In this document: positions 10,239-20,099 of the stretch, in pieces
How positions within the stretch are numbered: the stretch's first letter is position 1
How the letters are laid out: each line of letters starts with the position of its first letter
NCBI GenBank assembly: GCA_021292165.1
Contig: JAHFWL010000058.1
Location: forward strand, 434,001-498,000
Direction of reading: 5' to 3'
DNA from: Shinisaurus crocodilurus
Taxonomy: Eukaryota; Chordata; Lepidosauria; Squamata; Shinisauridae
DNA length: 64,000 nt
The notes under the pieces: model-generated
Seen by the model: the letters and a program-made list of their open reading frames with translations, nothing else
Databases searched by the model: none
Told to the model about the DNA's origin: nothing
Made by a program: the position numbers and the translations under genes

Positions 10239-10675
10239 AGGTTGCACAAACCCGCCATTGCCTTTGCCTTAAACCTTCATCCTTACAGCTTTATTTTACA
10301 TTCTGCTGGCTAATTCCAGTGAGGGTGGGAGTGGAAGCAACAATTCTGTTCTTCTCCTCCCTTCCATCCTCTGCCAATACCGAGCCCGTCCACTGGGGTA
10401 TGGCTATAACAGCGGTGTGGGTGATAACTCCAGTCCCCCCGTCCCCCAACTACTTCTGGCCAGCTTATCAGGAGTCACTCTGGTTCAAAGCTTGCTTGTT
10501 TGCTTTAAGGTGGCCAAGTCCAGCCAACTCCTACAGCCTTGCTTTAGCCCCGGGGAGCTCCAATATGGTATCTGTGGAGACTTCTCCTGGTGAATGCCAG
10601 GCTGCCTGCCCCCTTCTGATTTTCATTTTATTTTTAAAATATATTTTTGATTGAAGACATTTTTATTGAAGACAT
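10239..10675. other. low-copy DNA, nothing recognised
   Basis: No repeat terminus was recognised. The last 50 bp are AT-rich with a short direct repeat (ttgaagacattt). Confidence 0.4.
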
Positions 10676-10722
10676 TTGCTGTAGTCCAGCAACATCTGGG
10701 GACCCAAGGTTGGAGAGCCCTG
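10676..10722. mobile_element. half of a palindromic MITE
   Basis: 'gctgtagtccagcaacatct', 'ggggacccaagg' and 'ttggagagccctg' form the right arm of the family with complete copies at 21854 and 14628. The left arm is absent. Confidence 0.65.
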
Positions 10723-10889
10723 CTCTAGCACCATCTTTATTTCCAAGAATGCCTTTGTGGACCGTGTAGGCCCAAGAGGCATCCTTACAAAATAAAAAAT
10801 GGTTGGTGGCTGCAGCCCAGCACTTTGTTTTGAAAGACGCCCAGCCACCCAGAAGAAAGGAAAAAGGTACACTGGAGGTGGTATGGGGT

Positions 10890-11138
10890 GTCATAAGAAT
10901 GTAAGAGCCACGCCGGATCAGGCCAAGGGTCCATCCAGTCCAGCATTCTGTTCACACAGTGGCCAACCAGCTGCCCACGGGAAACCCACAAGCTGGACAC
11001 AAGTGCAACAGCACCCTCCTGCCCATCTTCCCCAGCAACTGGTGTCCATGGGCATACTGCCTCTGGTACTGGAGGTAGCATAGAGCCAATCAGGACTGGT
11101 AGCCATTGATAACCTTCTCCTGCATGAATTTGTCCTGG
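10890..11138 (-). mobile_element. CR1-like LINE 3' end (second subfamily)
   Basis: On the minus strand it reads 'gctatcaatggctaccagtc', 'gtgggtttcccgtgggcagc', 'tgctggactggatggaccct' and ends in a ttcttatga octamer. Copies at 13414, 40965, 45968 and 51172 share it. The CR1 assignment rests on the '..ggactagatggaccctt..' motif and octamer-type end. Confidence 0.65.
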
Positions 11139-11408
11139 GGGGCTGCAGGGCTGTGCATTGCCTGTGTGTGCTGTGTTACCTGGTTTGTTTGTTTTGCCGT
11201 GTTGTGTGTTTCGCTTGTGTGCTTGTGTGTATTTGTTTCTCTGAGCACAAGGTTGCCTTCTGTGAAATGGGTATTTTGTTGTGCATTGTGGGGGGAAATA
11301 TTTGATTTGGCATTTGAGGCTCAGTCAGACAGTCCCCATCTGAGGTTCTCCCCCCTGCCTCCAAGAAACTTGTACTCAGTTTTTTGGCCTAGTTACTTGC
11401 CTCTGAGC
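11139..11408. other. TG-rich low-copy DNA
   Basis: Contains a degenerate TG-rich stretch at 11155-11235. Nothing else was recognised. Confidence 0.4.
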
Positions 11409-11416
11409 CGCAGGAG

Positions 11417-12099
11417 CAGGGATGTTGAAGAGTCCTTGGTCTCGAGTCACAAGTCGAGTCACGAGTCTTTGGACCCGAGTCTCGAGTCCGAGTCCAAGTC
11501 CTTGGTCCAAAATGGTGACTCACGAGTCCCGAGTCCCGAGTCACACCCAAAGCTGACTCCACGAGTCCCTATTAAAATAAATGGGGGGGGGGGTTTCCAA
11601 CAAAATAAGGCTACTTCAGATGTGTGGCTTAAATAAATTCTAGGCACAAGTGTGCCTTTTTATCTCAAAACTCTGCTACTGATTTTGACAAGAACAGACC
11701 AGGCAGACAAACCCAAAATAACCAGGCAGGGAACCCCAAAGCAGGCAGGCAGAGGCCTTTGTCTTGGACAATTCAAACTGTGGAACTGGTTAAGAGACCA
11801 GGCAGGCAGAGGAGGCAGGGAACCCCAAACAGGCAGGCAGAGGCAGCCAAACCCAAAATGTCTGAAAGGTTACATTAGTAAAATGATTTTAAAAAATAAA
11901 CTTGGATTGTTACTGCAACTAGGTCCAGACAGCCCCTGCAGGTGGCATCAAGCAGGGATGTTGACGAGTCCTTGATCTCGAGTCCCGAGTCGAGTCTCAA
12001 GTCCCATTAAAAATATTGGGACTCGAGTGCGACTCGAGTCAGAGGGGGGACTCAGTCCGACTCACGAGTCGAGTCCTCGAGTCCGAGTCCCCATCCCTG
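11417..12099. mobile_element. 683-bp hAT-type element with CGAGTC arrays, 8-bp TSD
   Basis: The ends are CAGGGATGTTGAAGAG and, inverted, ..CCCCATCCCTG. The flanks are cgcaggag at 11409-11416 and 12100-12107. About 150 bp at the left hold ten CGAGTC hexamers and about 146 bp at the right hold nine, with further GACTCG on the same strand. The right block begins with its own CAGGGATGTTGACG terminus at 11954, so the element looks like a short MITE captured inside a longer relative. The middle (11600-11950) is rich in aggcaggcag. No transposase frame is present. Transposase-binding subterminal repeats are a known hAT feature; that role here is inference. Confidence 0.8.
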
Positions 12100-12358
12100 C
12101 GCAGGAGTTTGACGTCTGTGAGATGTTGGAGCAGAAAATGTGGTTTCAAAAGAGCGTTTTTTGTGTTTTGTGTTTTGGAGCTCAGACTCCTCCTCTGCCT
12201 CATAGTTAGGATGGTATGAATGTTATTTTTCTTTCAGTCTCGCCAGCTTGCCGCCTGGGAAATGGGTGTTTTGTGACCGGCAACACACCCCTGCCCCCCC
12301 ATGGCAGCAATTTTCTGAACGGGCAAATCCCATGTGATATCTTATCCATCACGGGTAC

Positions 12359-13097
12359 TGTAGGGTCAGCTCAGGCGTAATCATAACTCCGACATAGGAT
12401 ATTAGAAAAGAGTCATCCTTTAATCTTACTCATAAGACAGATGCCAACAGTGAGGAGTATTAGGACAAGAAGAGAGAGGGAGAGAAAGTGACTAACTCCA
12501 AACACTTGGTCAGTTAAATACCATTCAGGTATATTAAGAGACTGTCCCTCTTAAAGGGATATCACCACATCTCCCTTTCATATAAAAACATTTTTAAAAA
12601 TTAAAAGAAACATATATACATATAAACCTATAAAATAAAACATTATGTCAATTACTGCAATGGGGCCAGAGGTTACCAGCACTTAGCCCACTGTTGGGGA
12701 TGGTCTTTATCACCATCCCTCCTCAAGGGACATATCTCTTTGGTAGGAAGACAGGTCTACCATATGATGTCACACATGTGGGCTGTCTTTCTCCGGATGA
12801 TGGTACAAGTGGAACGTGCCGATTTATGGGAACAGATTCACTTTGCCCCACACCTGTACAACGAAGGCTTTCTGATGCTCGACCTTGAAACCTCAGATGA
12901 CGCCTGTTACGACGAAACATGCGGCCCTCTGAAGTCCTTACTCGATTCTGAGAGAGTGACCGCAACACTCTCACAACATTCGAAATGTTCCCACTGGCCC
13001 CAAAAAGATTGGGGAAAGCTGCCTCAGCCCATAAGGTAGAAATCTCCAATGATGGCTTTTCCCATCCCATTGCAACAACAACGCCAGAAAAAGCCAT
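12359..13097 (-). mobile_element. Ty3/gypsy-like LTR retrotransposon 3' end
   Basis: On the minus strand a 211-bp block (12569 to 12359) begins TGTGGTGATATC and ends GACCCTACA, i.e. TG..CA like an LTR. It is immediately preceded by a purine tract gaaagggaga, the expected polypurine primer position. Upstream a 124-codon frame (13097-12723) contains VRTSEGRMFRRNRRHLRF, which resembles the basic C-terminus of gypsy-type Pol. The 5' part is missing and no TSD can be read. Class assignment is tentative. Confidence 0.45.
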
Positions 13098-13201
13098 ACC
13101 TAGCAGGCTTTCTTCTTTTGTGCAATTCCTAAATTCCGAGAGAGCCCTCTCTCCTCAGAGCCTGGACCTGGCAGCAGTATTCACTTAAAGGCCTCCGTAG
13201 T

Positions 13202-13760
13202 GGGTGGCCACTTATGCAACGCCAAAAAAAGAGGACAGCAGAGGATACCGGTTTGCATAAGCTTCGCATATGCTAATTTATATGTGTAGATGCACATTTA
13301 GAAATAATTACTATGATTTAAGTCGGAACACATCATCTCATCACAGTGCGCCTACTCAGTCTGCTGTCCATGTGCTCACGGTTGATGGGCAACTTCGAGG
13401 CCCCTGGCTGCTCAAAATTCATGGAGGAGAAGGCTATCAATGGCTACTAGTCCTGATTGGTCCAATGCTACCTCCAGTTTCAGAGGCAGTATGCCTATGT
13501 ACGCCAGTTGCTGGGGAAGATGGGCGGGAGGGTGCTGTTGCACTTGTGTCCAGCTTGTGGGTTTCCCGTGGGCAGCTGGTTGGCCGCTGTGTGAACAGAA
13601 TGCTGGACTAGATGGACCCTTGGTCTGATCCAGCTCGGCTCTTCTTATTCTTCTGATGTTCTCTCTCTTCTGATGGTTCTGTATCTTTCAACTAGAGTTG
13701 GACTGGAGAGCCCTTCAAACAGAGGACTGTCCTCTGTAAAGGAGGACACGTGGCCACCCT
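13202..13760 (-). mobile_element. family A element split by CR1
   Basis: The left part (13202-13413) begins gggtggccacttatgc and includes the AT-rich half (gcatatgctaatttatatgt). The right part (13659-13760) ends ggaggacacgtggccaccct. The gap is exactly a CR1-like 3' end. Both termini are the GGGTGGCCA / TGGCCACCCT inverted repeats of the family. Confidence 0.7.
13414..13658 (+). mobile_element. CR1-like LINE 3' end inserted in family A
   Basis: Plus-strand copy of the repeat at 10890: 'ggagaaggctatcaatggct', 'gttgctggggaagatgggcg', 'gctggactagatggaccctt', ending cttcttattcttctgatg. No TSD is discernible, as is usual for CR1. Confidence 0.68.
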
Positions 13761-14209
13761 CCCTCCCCAGTTCTCTCTCCCCAGCATTCCTGCCTGCTCC
13801 CCTTCCTCCATTTCCTTTTGGCTGGTTTCTCTTTATTTTCCTCACAGGAGTCTGTTTTGGGAGGCTGGGTTCCCTGAGAAAGCAGCGCCTGGCTTAATCA
13901 GCAGAGGAATTTGAGAGCGAAGACGGCAAACTTCCCATCAATTTGCTACTTCTAACCCGCAAGTCATCCAAGCTTCTTATATTTTTTGGAATGGTTTCGG
14001 AGACCGAGGTCTTCAGTCCCAGACCGCTTCTGGTATGCCAATGGTGGTGGAGCAGCAGCAGGAGGAAGAATGCTCTTCATAGCACCAGGGAACCGCAGCT
14101 TTTGAGTTGCAATGGCATCTCCACTCTTCCCCTGTTCTCCAGCAAATGATTTCTGCTCCTGGCGCATGGTCTGAAGGCACATGATGCAGCCACCTTGCTG
14201 AAGCCAAGC
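13761..14209. other. low-copy DNA, nothing recognised
   Basis: Pyrimidine-rich at 13755-13860. No repeat termini or exons recognised. Confidence 0.4.
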
Positions 14210-14349
14210 CAGCCTTCCCCAGCCAGCCTGGTAGCCTCCAGATGTTTTGTACTACAGCTCCCAGCATTCCTGACTACTGGCCATCAGGGCTGGGGCTGAT
14301 GGGAGTTGAAGTCCAAAGCATCTGAAGGGCACCAGGTTGGGAAAGACTG
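14210..14349. mobile_element. palindromic hAT-type MITE
   Basis: Starts cagccttccccagccagcc and ends ccaggttgggaaagactg, with ctacagctcccagcattcct and gggctgatgggagttgaagt facing each other in the interior. The TSD has eroded. Confidence 0.65.
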
Positions 14350-14582
14350 AGAATCAGTACGGTGTAAGTGGTTAGAGTGTTGGACTGGGATTCGGGAGAT
14401 CCGGTTTCTAGTCCCCCATTCAGCCATGAAGCTCACTTGGGTGAGTTTGGGCCAGCCACTGACACTCTGCATAACCTACCTCACATGATAAAATAGAGAG
14501 GTAGAGGAGGATTTTGTAAGCCGCCTTGGGTTCCTTGGAAGAAAAGGAAGGATATATATAAATAAGCAAAGAAATAAGATAA
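14350..14582 (+). mobile_element. tRNA-derived SINE (type 1)
   Basis: Same family as 7323: 'gtggttagagtgttggactg', 'gggagatccggtttctagtc', 'gccgccttgggttccttgg' and an AT-rich tail. Slightly degraded box B. Confidence 0.8.
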
Positions 14583-14627
14583 CGTTGCTGGGTCTGCTCA
14601 GAACCCAGATGGGAAATTGCCCTAGGA

Positions 14628-14867
14628 CAGGGCTCTCCAACCTTGAGTCCTAGAGTCCGAGTCCCCATCCCTGCGAAGTGCCCCAGCGAGATGGCTGGAA
14701 ATGGTTGTCCAGCTGCTAAAATGCAGAGTGGTGGGATCCGGAGCTTATTATTCCCCAGATGTTGCTGGCCTACAGCTCCCAGCATACCCAGCCAGCATGG
14801 CTAATGGCAAGGGATTCTGGGAGCTGTAGTCCAGCAACTTCTGGGGACCCAAGGTTGGAGAGCCCTG
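14628..14867. mobile_element. palindromic MITE carrying a 108-bp copied insert
   Basis: MITE ends are cagggctctccaaccttg and ggttggagagccctg. The flanks are ccctagga (14620-14627) and ccctagaa (14868-14875), a 7/8 TSD. The interior is interrupted at 14645-14752 by a block that matches 15606-15713 at 106 of 108 positions with no gaps. The MITE resumes with ccccagatgttgctgg. Confidence 0.85.
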
Positions 14868-14978
14868 CCCTAGAACTTGACACACATTGCCCCGAGTTCC
14901 ATAGAATACACAACAAGCGGAAGAAAATTGTTACCAGGTAAGATTGTTTGTACAACCACCCCAGCATTGTCTATTCCA

Positions 14979-15634
14979 GAGTCCTTGGTCTCGAGTCACG
15001 AGTCGAGTCACAAGTCTTTGGACTCGAGTCCAAGTCCGAGTCCTTGGTCCAAAATGGTGACTCACGAGTCACGAGTCACTCCCAAAGCTGACTCCACGAG
15101 TCCCTATTAAAATCAATGGGGGTTTTTCCCCAACAAAATAAGGCTATTTCAGATGTGTGGCTTAAATAAATTCTAGGCACAAGTGTGCCTTTTTATTTCA
15201 AAACTCTGCCACTGATTTTGACAAGAACAGACCAGGCAGACAAACCCAAAATAACCAGGCAGGCAGAGGAGGCAGGGAACCCCAAAGCAGGCAGGCAGAG
15301 GCCTTTGTCTTGGACAATTCAAACTGTGGAACTGGTTAAGAAGAGACCAGGCAGGCAGAGGAGGCTGGGAACCCCAGGCAGGCAGGCAGAGGCAGCCAAA
15401 CCCAAAATGTCTGAAAGGTTGCATTTTAGGAAAATGATTTTAAAAAATTCTTCGCCGGCGATCGCACTTCTCTCCACTCCTTCTGGCACAGCCCAGGGAT
15501 GCTGAAGAGTCCTTGGTCTCGAGTCAAGTCTCGAGTCTCATTAAAAATATTGGGACTCGAGTGGGACTCAAGTCAGAGGGGGGGACTCAGTCCGACTCAC
15601 GAGTCGAGTCCTAGAGTCCGAGTCCCCATCCCTG
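14979..15634. mobile_element. second CGAGTC-array hAT-type element, left-truncated
   Basis: It parallels 11424-12099 in order and sequence: CGAGTC array, gcaagtgtgcctttttat-type block, aggcaggcag middle, an internal cagggatgctgaagagtcc terminus, a second CGAGTC array and the ccatccctg end. The extreme left terminus is missing, so no TSD can be read. Confidence 0.78.
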
Positions 15635-15769
15635 CGAAGTGCCCCAGTGAGATGGCTGGAAATGGTTGTCTAGCTGCTAAAATGCAGAGTGGTGGGATCC
15701 GGAGCTTATTATTGCCTCCGCTGCCCCCCCCCCTCTGCATAGGATGTTGCTTAACCCTCTGAGTTTGGG
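15635..15769. other. source flank of the copied segment, C-run
   Basis: The first 79 bp are the flank that was copied together with the element end into 14645-14752. A C-run lies near 15724-15734. Confidence 0.5.
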
Positions 15770-15780
15770 GGCTTATGATG

Positions 15781-16396
15781 AGCATCAAGGGCGCAAGCTC
15801 ACGTAGGGTTGCGCCCTATTTGCAAGCTGTAGAAATTCTCTGTGAATTTTATCAAAACCACCATACGAAATCAGGAGATGTTTTGCATTTGAATTTCGCA
15901 TCCTGGATGTGGCACTTTATCCTCGAAATTCCTATGCTTTTAAGATTTGTTGGGATCTCTTGATTGTTTTTGATTGTTGGCAGGCTTCAGAGATGAAATC
16001 TCATAAAGTTGTCAACCATCAAGTATTAATGATCATCAAAGTACATTATGAGATGCCGACAGATACAGTGGAATTAGTATGTTCTTTGCCAAAGGCTGTT
16101 AGATATAATCACTGCATACCCGTCATCAAATATGACGCTGTAAATGGTTTCCAAACCATTTGCCTGGCAACCCTGGGTTCTTTGGAAGCTTATTGGGGGT
16201 TCCTCAATGAGTTGATCAATAACGGTAAACAAGATTTTCCCTAAAACCATTTGTCCACTACTACCGATAGTGCTCTGCAATGCAATGCATCTCCCTGGAA
16301 AAGGTTGGGCATGTTTGACGACAGTTCACAATACGTGCTGGTGAAGCTCAAGAGCACTGGGCATAATTTAGATTGCTTGGGTGCAGAATATTAATG
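15781..16396 (+). other. unassigned region with long mostly open frame
   Basis: Frame 3 is open from about 15795 to a TAA at 16242 and then again to about 16391. Translated pieces include VNHQVLMIIKVHYEMPTDT and TICLATLGSLEAYWGFLNEL. I recognise no family. No ATG opens the frame, and the single internal stop argues for a decayed element or chance. A 9-bp hairpin (agggcgcaa/ttgcgccct, 15788-15817) marks its left side. Confidence 0.3.
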
Positions 16397-16414
16397 TTTG
16401 TATGGTCCTTCACC

Positions 16415-17155
16415 TTATTTATTTATTTACAAGATTTATATACCACTCTATGTTCCAGTATGGAGATTTTGGAGCAGTGCACAATAAAAGATAAAACAAA
16501 TTAAAGAATAAAACAATGTGTTAAAAACCAAGATCAGTAAAACCATATCAATAAAACCATGGCTGGTTAGATCAGGAAGGTTTCCTGAAATAACAGTGTT
16601 TTCAGGAGGTGCCGGAAACAACACTGTGTTGGCGCCTGCCTGACCTCCAGAGGCAGGGAGTTCCACAGAAATGGAGCCACCACACTGAAGGCTCTTCTCC
16701 GGGTGGACTCCAGTCGGGCCATAGGTTCATGTGGCACCACCAGGAGAATGTCATCTGATGAGCTCAGTGACCGGGCAGATTGGTAAGAGAGAAGGCGCTC
16801 TCTCAGGTATCCTGGTCCCAAGTTGTTTATGGCTAGTAGTACCAAAACCTTAACCCCGGCCTGGTAGTGAATAGGCAGCCAGTGCAGTTCCCTCAGCAAA
16901 GGAGTTGCATGCTGAAAAGGGACAGTTCCTGACAACAGCCGAGCTGTTGCATTCTGCACTCGCTCCAGCTTCCGGACCAGCCTTAAGGGTAGCCCCACAC
17001 AGAGTGCATTGCAGTAATCCAGCCTTGAGGTTACTATTTATTTATTATTTAGCACCTGTACCACTGTGGCCAAGCTACCCCTGTCCAGGAGAGGCCGTAG
17101 CTGGTGAACCAATTGAAGCTGGTAAAAGGCACTCTGAACTCCCCCAGTCACCTTA
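16415..17155 (-). mobile_element. L2 LINE fragment with RT C-terminus
   Basis: The minus strand encodes YQLQLVHQLRPLL, then SRLDYCNAL, GLPLRLVRKLERVQNATARL, LLRELHWLPIHYQAGVKV, RRRAFSVVAPFLWNSLPLEV and FRHLLKTLLFQETF. It ends in an (AAAT)n tail at 16415. About 20 bp of TTTA-type sequence (17031-17052) interrupt the frame just before SRLDYCNAL. Confidence 0.88.
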
Positions 17156-17396
17156 ATGCATGTTATTCCTTATGTCTGGAAAGGTCACCCTCTATCTCTA
17201 CTCGCTAAGTTGCTTCCATCTTCTTCAAGTCACTTCTTCAGCAAACCTGTTGATGGACCACGGCAGCCTCCCCTTTCTCTCCCTTTCACCGTCCCCATCT
17301 CTAATTTCACTAAAGCCTGACATTTCCTCCTACTCCAGCACTTGGCTGGCAGCGCAGGATCATCATGGGGAAGGCCCATGTATCACATGGGCAAAT
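17156..17396. other. low-copy DNA, nothing recognised
   Basis: Pyrimidine-rich, no repeat or exon signature. Confidence 0.4.
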
Positions 17397-17617
17397 GGCC
17401 ATAGTTCAGTGTTAGAGCAGGGGTGGGCAGAAAGTAGATCTCCAGATGTTTTGGACTTCAACTCCCAGCATTCCTGACCATTGGCCTTGCTGGCAGGGGC
17501 TTCTGGGAGCTGAAGTCCCAAACATCTGGAGATCTACCTTCTGCCCACCCCTGTGGTAGAGCATATGCTTTACATACAGAAGATCCCAGGTTCGATTCCC
17601 AGCATCAAGGGAGGGGG
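17397..17617 (+). mobile_element. tRNA-derived SINE (type 2) split by a MITE
   Basis: The SINE head 'ggccatagttcagtgttaga' is broken and resumes at 17554 with 'tggtagagcatatgctttac', followed by box B ggttcgattccc and cagcatcaaggg. The consensus box A (ctcagtggtagagca) spans the break, so the insertion lies within it. Confidence 0.8.
17418..17553. mobile_element. palindromic hAT MITE inside a SINE
   Basis: Same family as 8776: CAGGGGTGGGCAGAAAG start, CTGCCCACCCCTG end, with agatctccag/ctggagatct arms. The flanks tgttagag (17410-17417) and tggtagag (17554-17561) match at 7 of 8 positions. Confidence 0.88.
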
Positions 17618-17925
17618 GCTTTTCAGTGGTGGTTCCCCAAATGTGGAATACTCCCCCCAGTGGCGACAATATTGTCATCTGTTCGGCACTAGGTCAAGAT
17701 GTTCTTCTATTACAAGGGATTTGGAGGCATATGATGGGGTTTTTATACATCAGTTGCTTTGAATATGATCCATACTGATGTTTTAGTTGTTTTATTATGT
17801 TTGGTATTTTTTAATAGAAATTGTTTTTAGCTATTTTATATGTTGTATGTTTTAATACTTCTGTTGTAAGTAGCCTTGGGTCTTTTTAAAGAGAAACACA
17901 ACTAAGAAATTCGATACATCATCAT
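17618..17925 (+). mobile_element. L2-like LINE 3' end
   Basis: 'cttttcagtggtggttcccc' followed by 'aatgtggaatactcccc' matches the nucleotide pattern of L2 AFSVVAPxLWNSLP. The tail has tgttgtaagtagccttggg and an A-rich end. Confidence 0.55.
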
Positions 17926-18138
17926 CCAGGGTTGCAGCTAAAATTTCATTTTCGATTTCCCTGACCAACTTTTGTCAATTTCCCTGACCACCATTCAAAA
18001 ATAACCCAAAGTTAAAAGAATACATAGGTTACATTGCATTAAATAAGTTTTATTAAATGGCTTAAAACTACACCTGTATTGAAAGGCTTTTGGGGGGGGT
18101 CAAGATAGGAGCTTCAATATGAACTTCTTTAAACACTG
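17926..18138. other. low-copy AT-rich DNA
   Basis: Contains two 'aatttccctgacca' repeats that recur near 19050-19125 as 'ctccctgacctaatt', which may mark ends of one unrecognised element. Confidence 0.35.
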
Positions 18139-18325
18139 AGCACGTTTGCACGACACGACAACCCACCATGGCTTATAACAGGGTCTGTTTGACCCACGAT
18201 GGGTTGCCATGTTGTCCGAATCCAGATGAAATGACCCATCGTGGGTCAACCCCGACTACAAGTGAGCTGCTTGGCAAGAGCAGCAAAAACCCCTTGCCTC
18301 CTGCCAAGCAACTAGCGGGCGACTG
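18139..18325. mobile_element. family E element fragment
   Basis: 'tgcacgacacgacaaccc', 'gggttgccatgttgtccga' and 'gcttggcaagagcagcaaaa' are shared with the larger E copy at 34706. The right end is not defined. Confidence 0.5.
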
Positions 18326-19632
18326 CCACTGCCAGCCTGAGTGGCACTTCAGGTTCAGGGTGGCTGGCAAAGGCTTCCCCCACTCCCTGCTGCCGCAGCA
18401 ACACGTTTCAGGATCACTGCAGCTTGACCCTCCCCTCCCCAACCTTTTTTGTGGAAAGAAAGCCTGACGGATCACACACTTTGCCCCCCCCCCCAAGTCA
18501 CCTGCATAATCTCTGCCCAGGGCAGGGAGAGCTCAGTCCCAGAGGCACATTTGCATCCAGATCCAGATAGTCTTCACCAAGCACCCTCAATGGGCTGCCA
18601 AGTCTGGGACACACATTTACATTCGATTCAATGGTTCTTCCCCAAGCACTCTCAATGGGCTGTCAAGCACCCTCAATCACCACCACCCCAGCACCTCCCG
18701 AGGAACCAGGGGCAAGGTGGCACCAAAAAACCTCAGCCCCCCCCCCATTACTACAGGTTTCTCCTGTCAGCAGAGGGAGGGGTCGGAGGATTGAGAGGGG
18801 GGCGAGCGAGGGGGTAAAAGAAGCAGCCAAGGCTTCCAGAGGTTGTTGGGAACAAGGTGCAAGGCAGCACGGAGCGGGTCGTCGGCTCAGGCCAACCCAG
18901 ACACTCAACCCCAAGCAGATCGCCTGGGTACTTTGCTGTAAGTCCGTCATAGTTACTAGTGTTAGACTAGGGTAGATTCTTCAATGTTAGATGAGATTAG
19001 CGTAGTAGGTTCTTTTTTGTTTGATAGTTCTGCCTGTGCTAAGCTTCACTTTCCTTTGTCAATTTCACTCCCTGACCTAATTGCTTGTTTACTATTACAA
19101 TCTCCCTTATCTCCCTGACCTAATTCGCTTGTTACTCCTGCAAATAAACTGGTTTCAATTTTGCCTACATGCCTCAGTCCAGTGTAGTTGACCTGATTTG
19201 ACCCAGGGAGCAGGAGCTCTGAGCTGTCAAATTAGCCATGTAGCTCCCGATCTCGCAGAAAAGGACTGGCAGTGGTCCTTCACAATTTTGTTGGATAGTC
19301 TGCTTTATATAAAGAAAGGCTAGTAACACAGTATTTAGTTTTAGAGGCAATGAACGCAGGCTAGAGGTAGTTTGGTGGTTTAAAAGAAGTTCCAAATCAA
19401 CTTACTTTTAGTCCTTTCATACACATTGTTGGAGAAGACTAACTAACGTGGTTTAACTACAAGCACCCTCAAAAGCTGGCTCTGTGAGTGCAAGTATGCA
19501 AAAGAAAAACATGAGATATGGTTACTTACTTCTGTCATGGAAGAGGCACACGTTGCTTGCTTCTTGGTTGCAGAGCAAGAGGAAGTAGAAGAAAAGGAAG
19601 TGATGAAGTTACAGGACACAAAAGGGATGAAC
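18326..19632. other. GC-rich then AT-rich low-copy DNA
   Basis: 18330-18960 is GC-rich with no CpG-island-linked exon recognisable. 19020-19420 is AT-richer with the 'ccctgacctaatt' repeats. No gene is supported. Confidence 0.4.
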
Positions 19633-19768
19633 CAGTGTTCTCCAACCTTGGGTCCCCAGATGTTTTTGACCTACAACTCCCAGCATGCCCCAGCCAGCTA
19701 CGCTGGCTGGGGCATGCTGGCAGTTGTAGGCCAAAAACATTCTGGGGACCCAAGGTTGGAGAACACTG
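19633..19768. mobile_element. palindromic MITE (tgttctccaacc type)
   Basis: Long near-perfect fold-back: cagtgttctccaaccttggg ... cccaaggttggagaacactg, with ctacaactcccagcatgccc and its complement inside. Flanks ggatgaac and aactagac do not match, so the TSD is lost or was rearranged. Confidence 0.82.
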
Positions 19769-20099
19769 AACTAGACATTCTCTATTGCCCCCTAGTGCCT
19801 GGAAGCATGTGGAGTTCCTACTATCCAACAGATTTCAGGGGTGCAAACCCGCAGCCCAGGGACTGCATGCAGCCCTCCAAGGTGCCTTGAGCCCCCTGCC
19901 ACTGATGCCAAATTATTTCCCTGAGAGACCCTCAAGCAATCTGCATGAGGACTGCAGCAATCCAGATACAGGTTGCTGTTTCCCTGCTGCTGCTGCTACT
20001 GCTGCTAGCTGGGATATGTGGGCGTGAGCAGCCCCTGACCCCTCCCCGAAGCCAGCATCACGTGCGGCCCTCAGAGCTGAGTTTGTGCAGCCCTGCTCT
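19769..20099. other. low-copy DNA with short CTG run
   Basis: An interrupted (CTG)n tract lies at about 19985-20010. Nothing else recognised. Confidence 0.4.

Noticed and set aside
11106..11636. 176-codon frame with SSHKSSHESL-type repeats
   Set aside because: The repetitive part comes from the CGAGTC array of a hAT element and the rest from TG-rich DNA. No domain.
18326..18960. CpG-island promoter
   Set aside because: GC-rich, but no exon, splice donor or TATA/Inr context could be supported.
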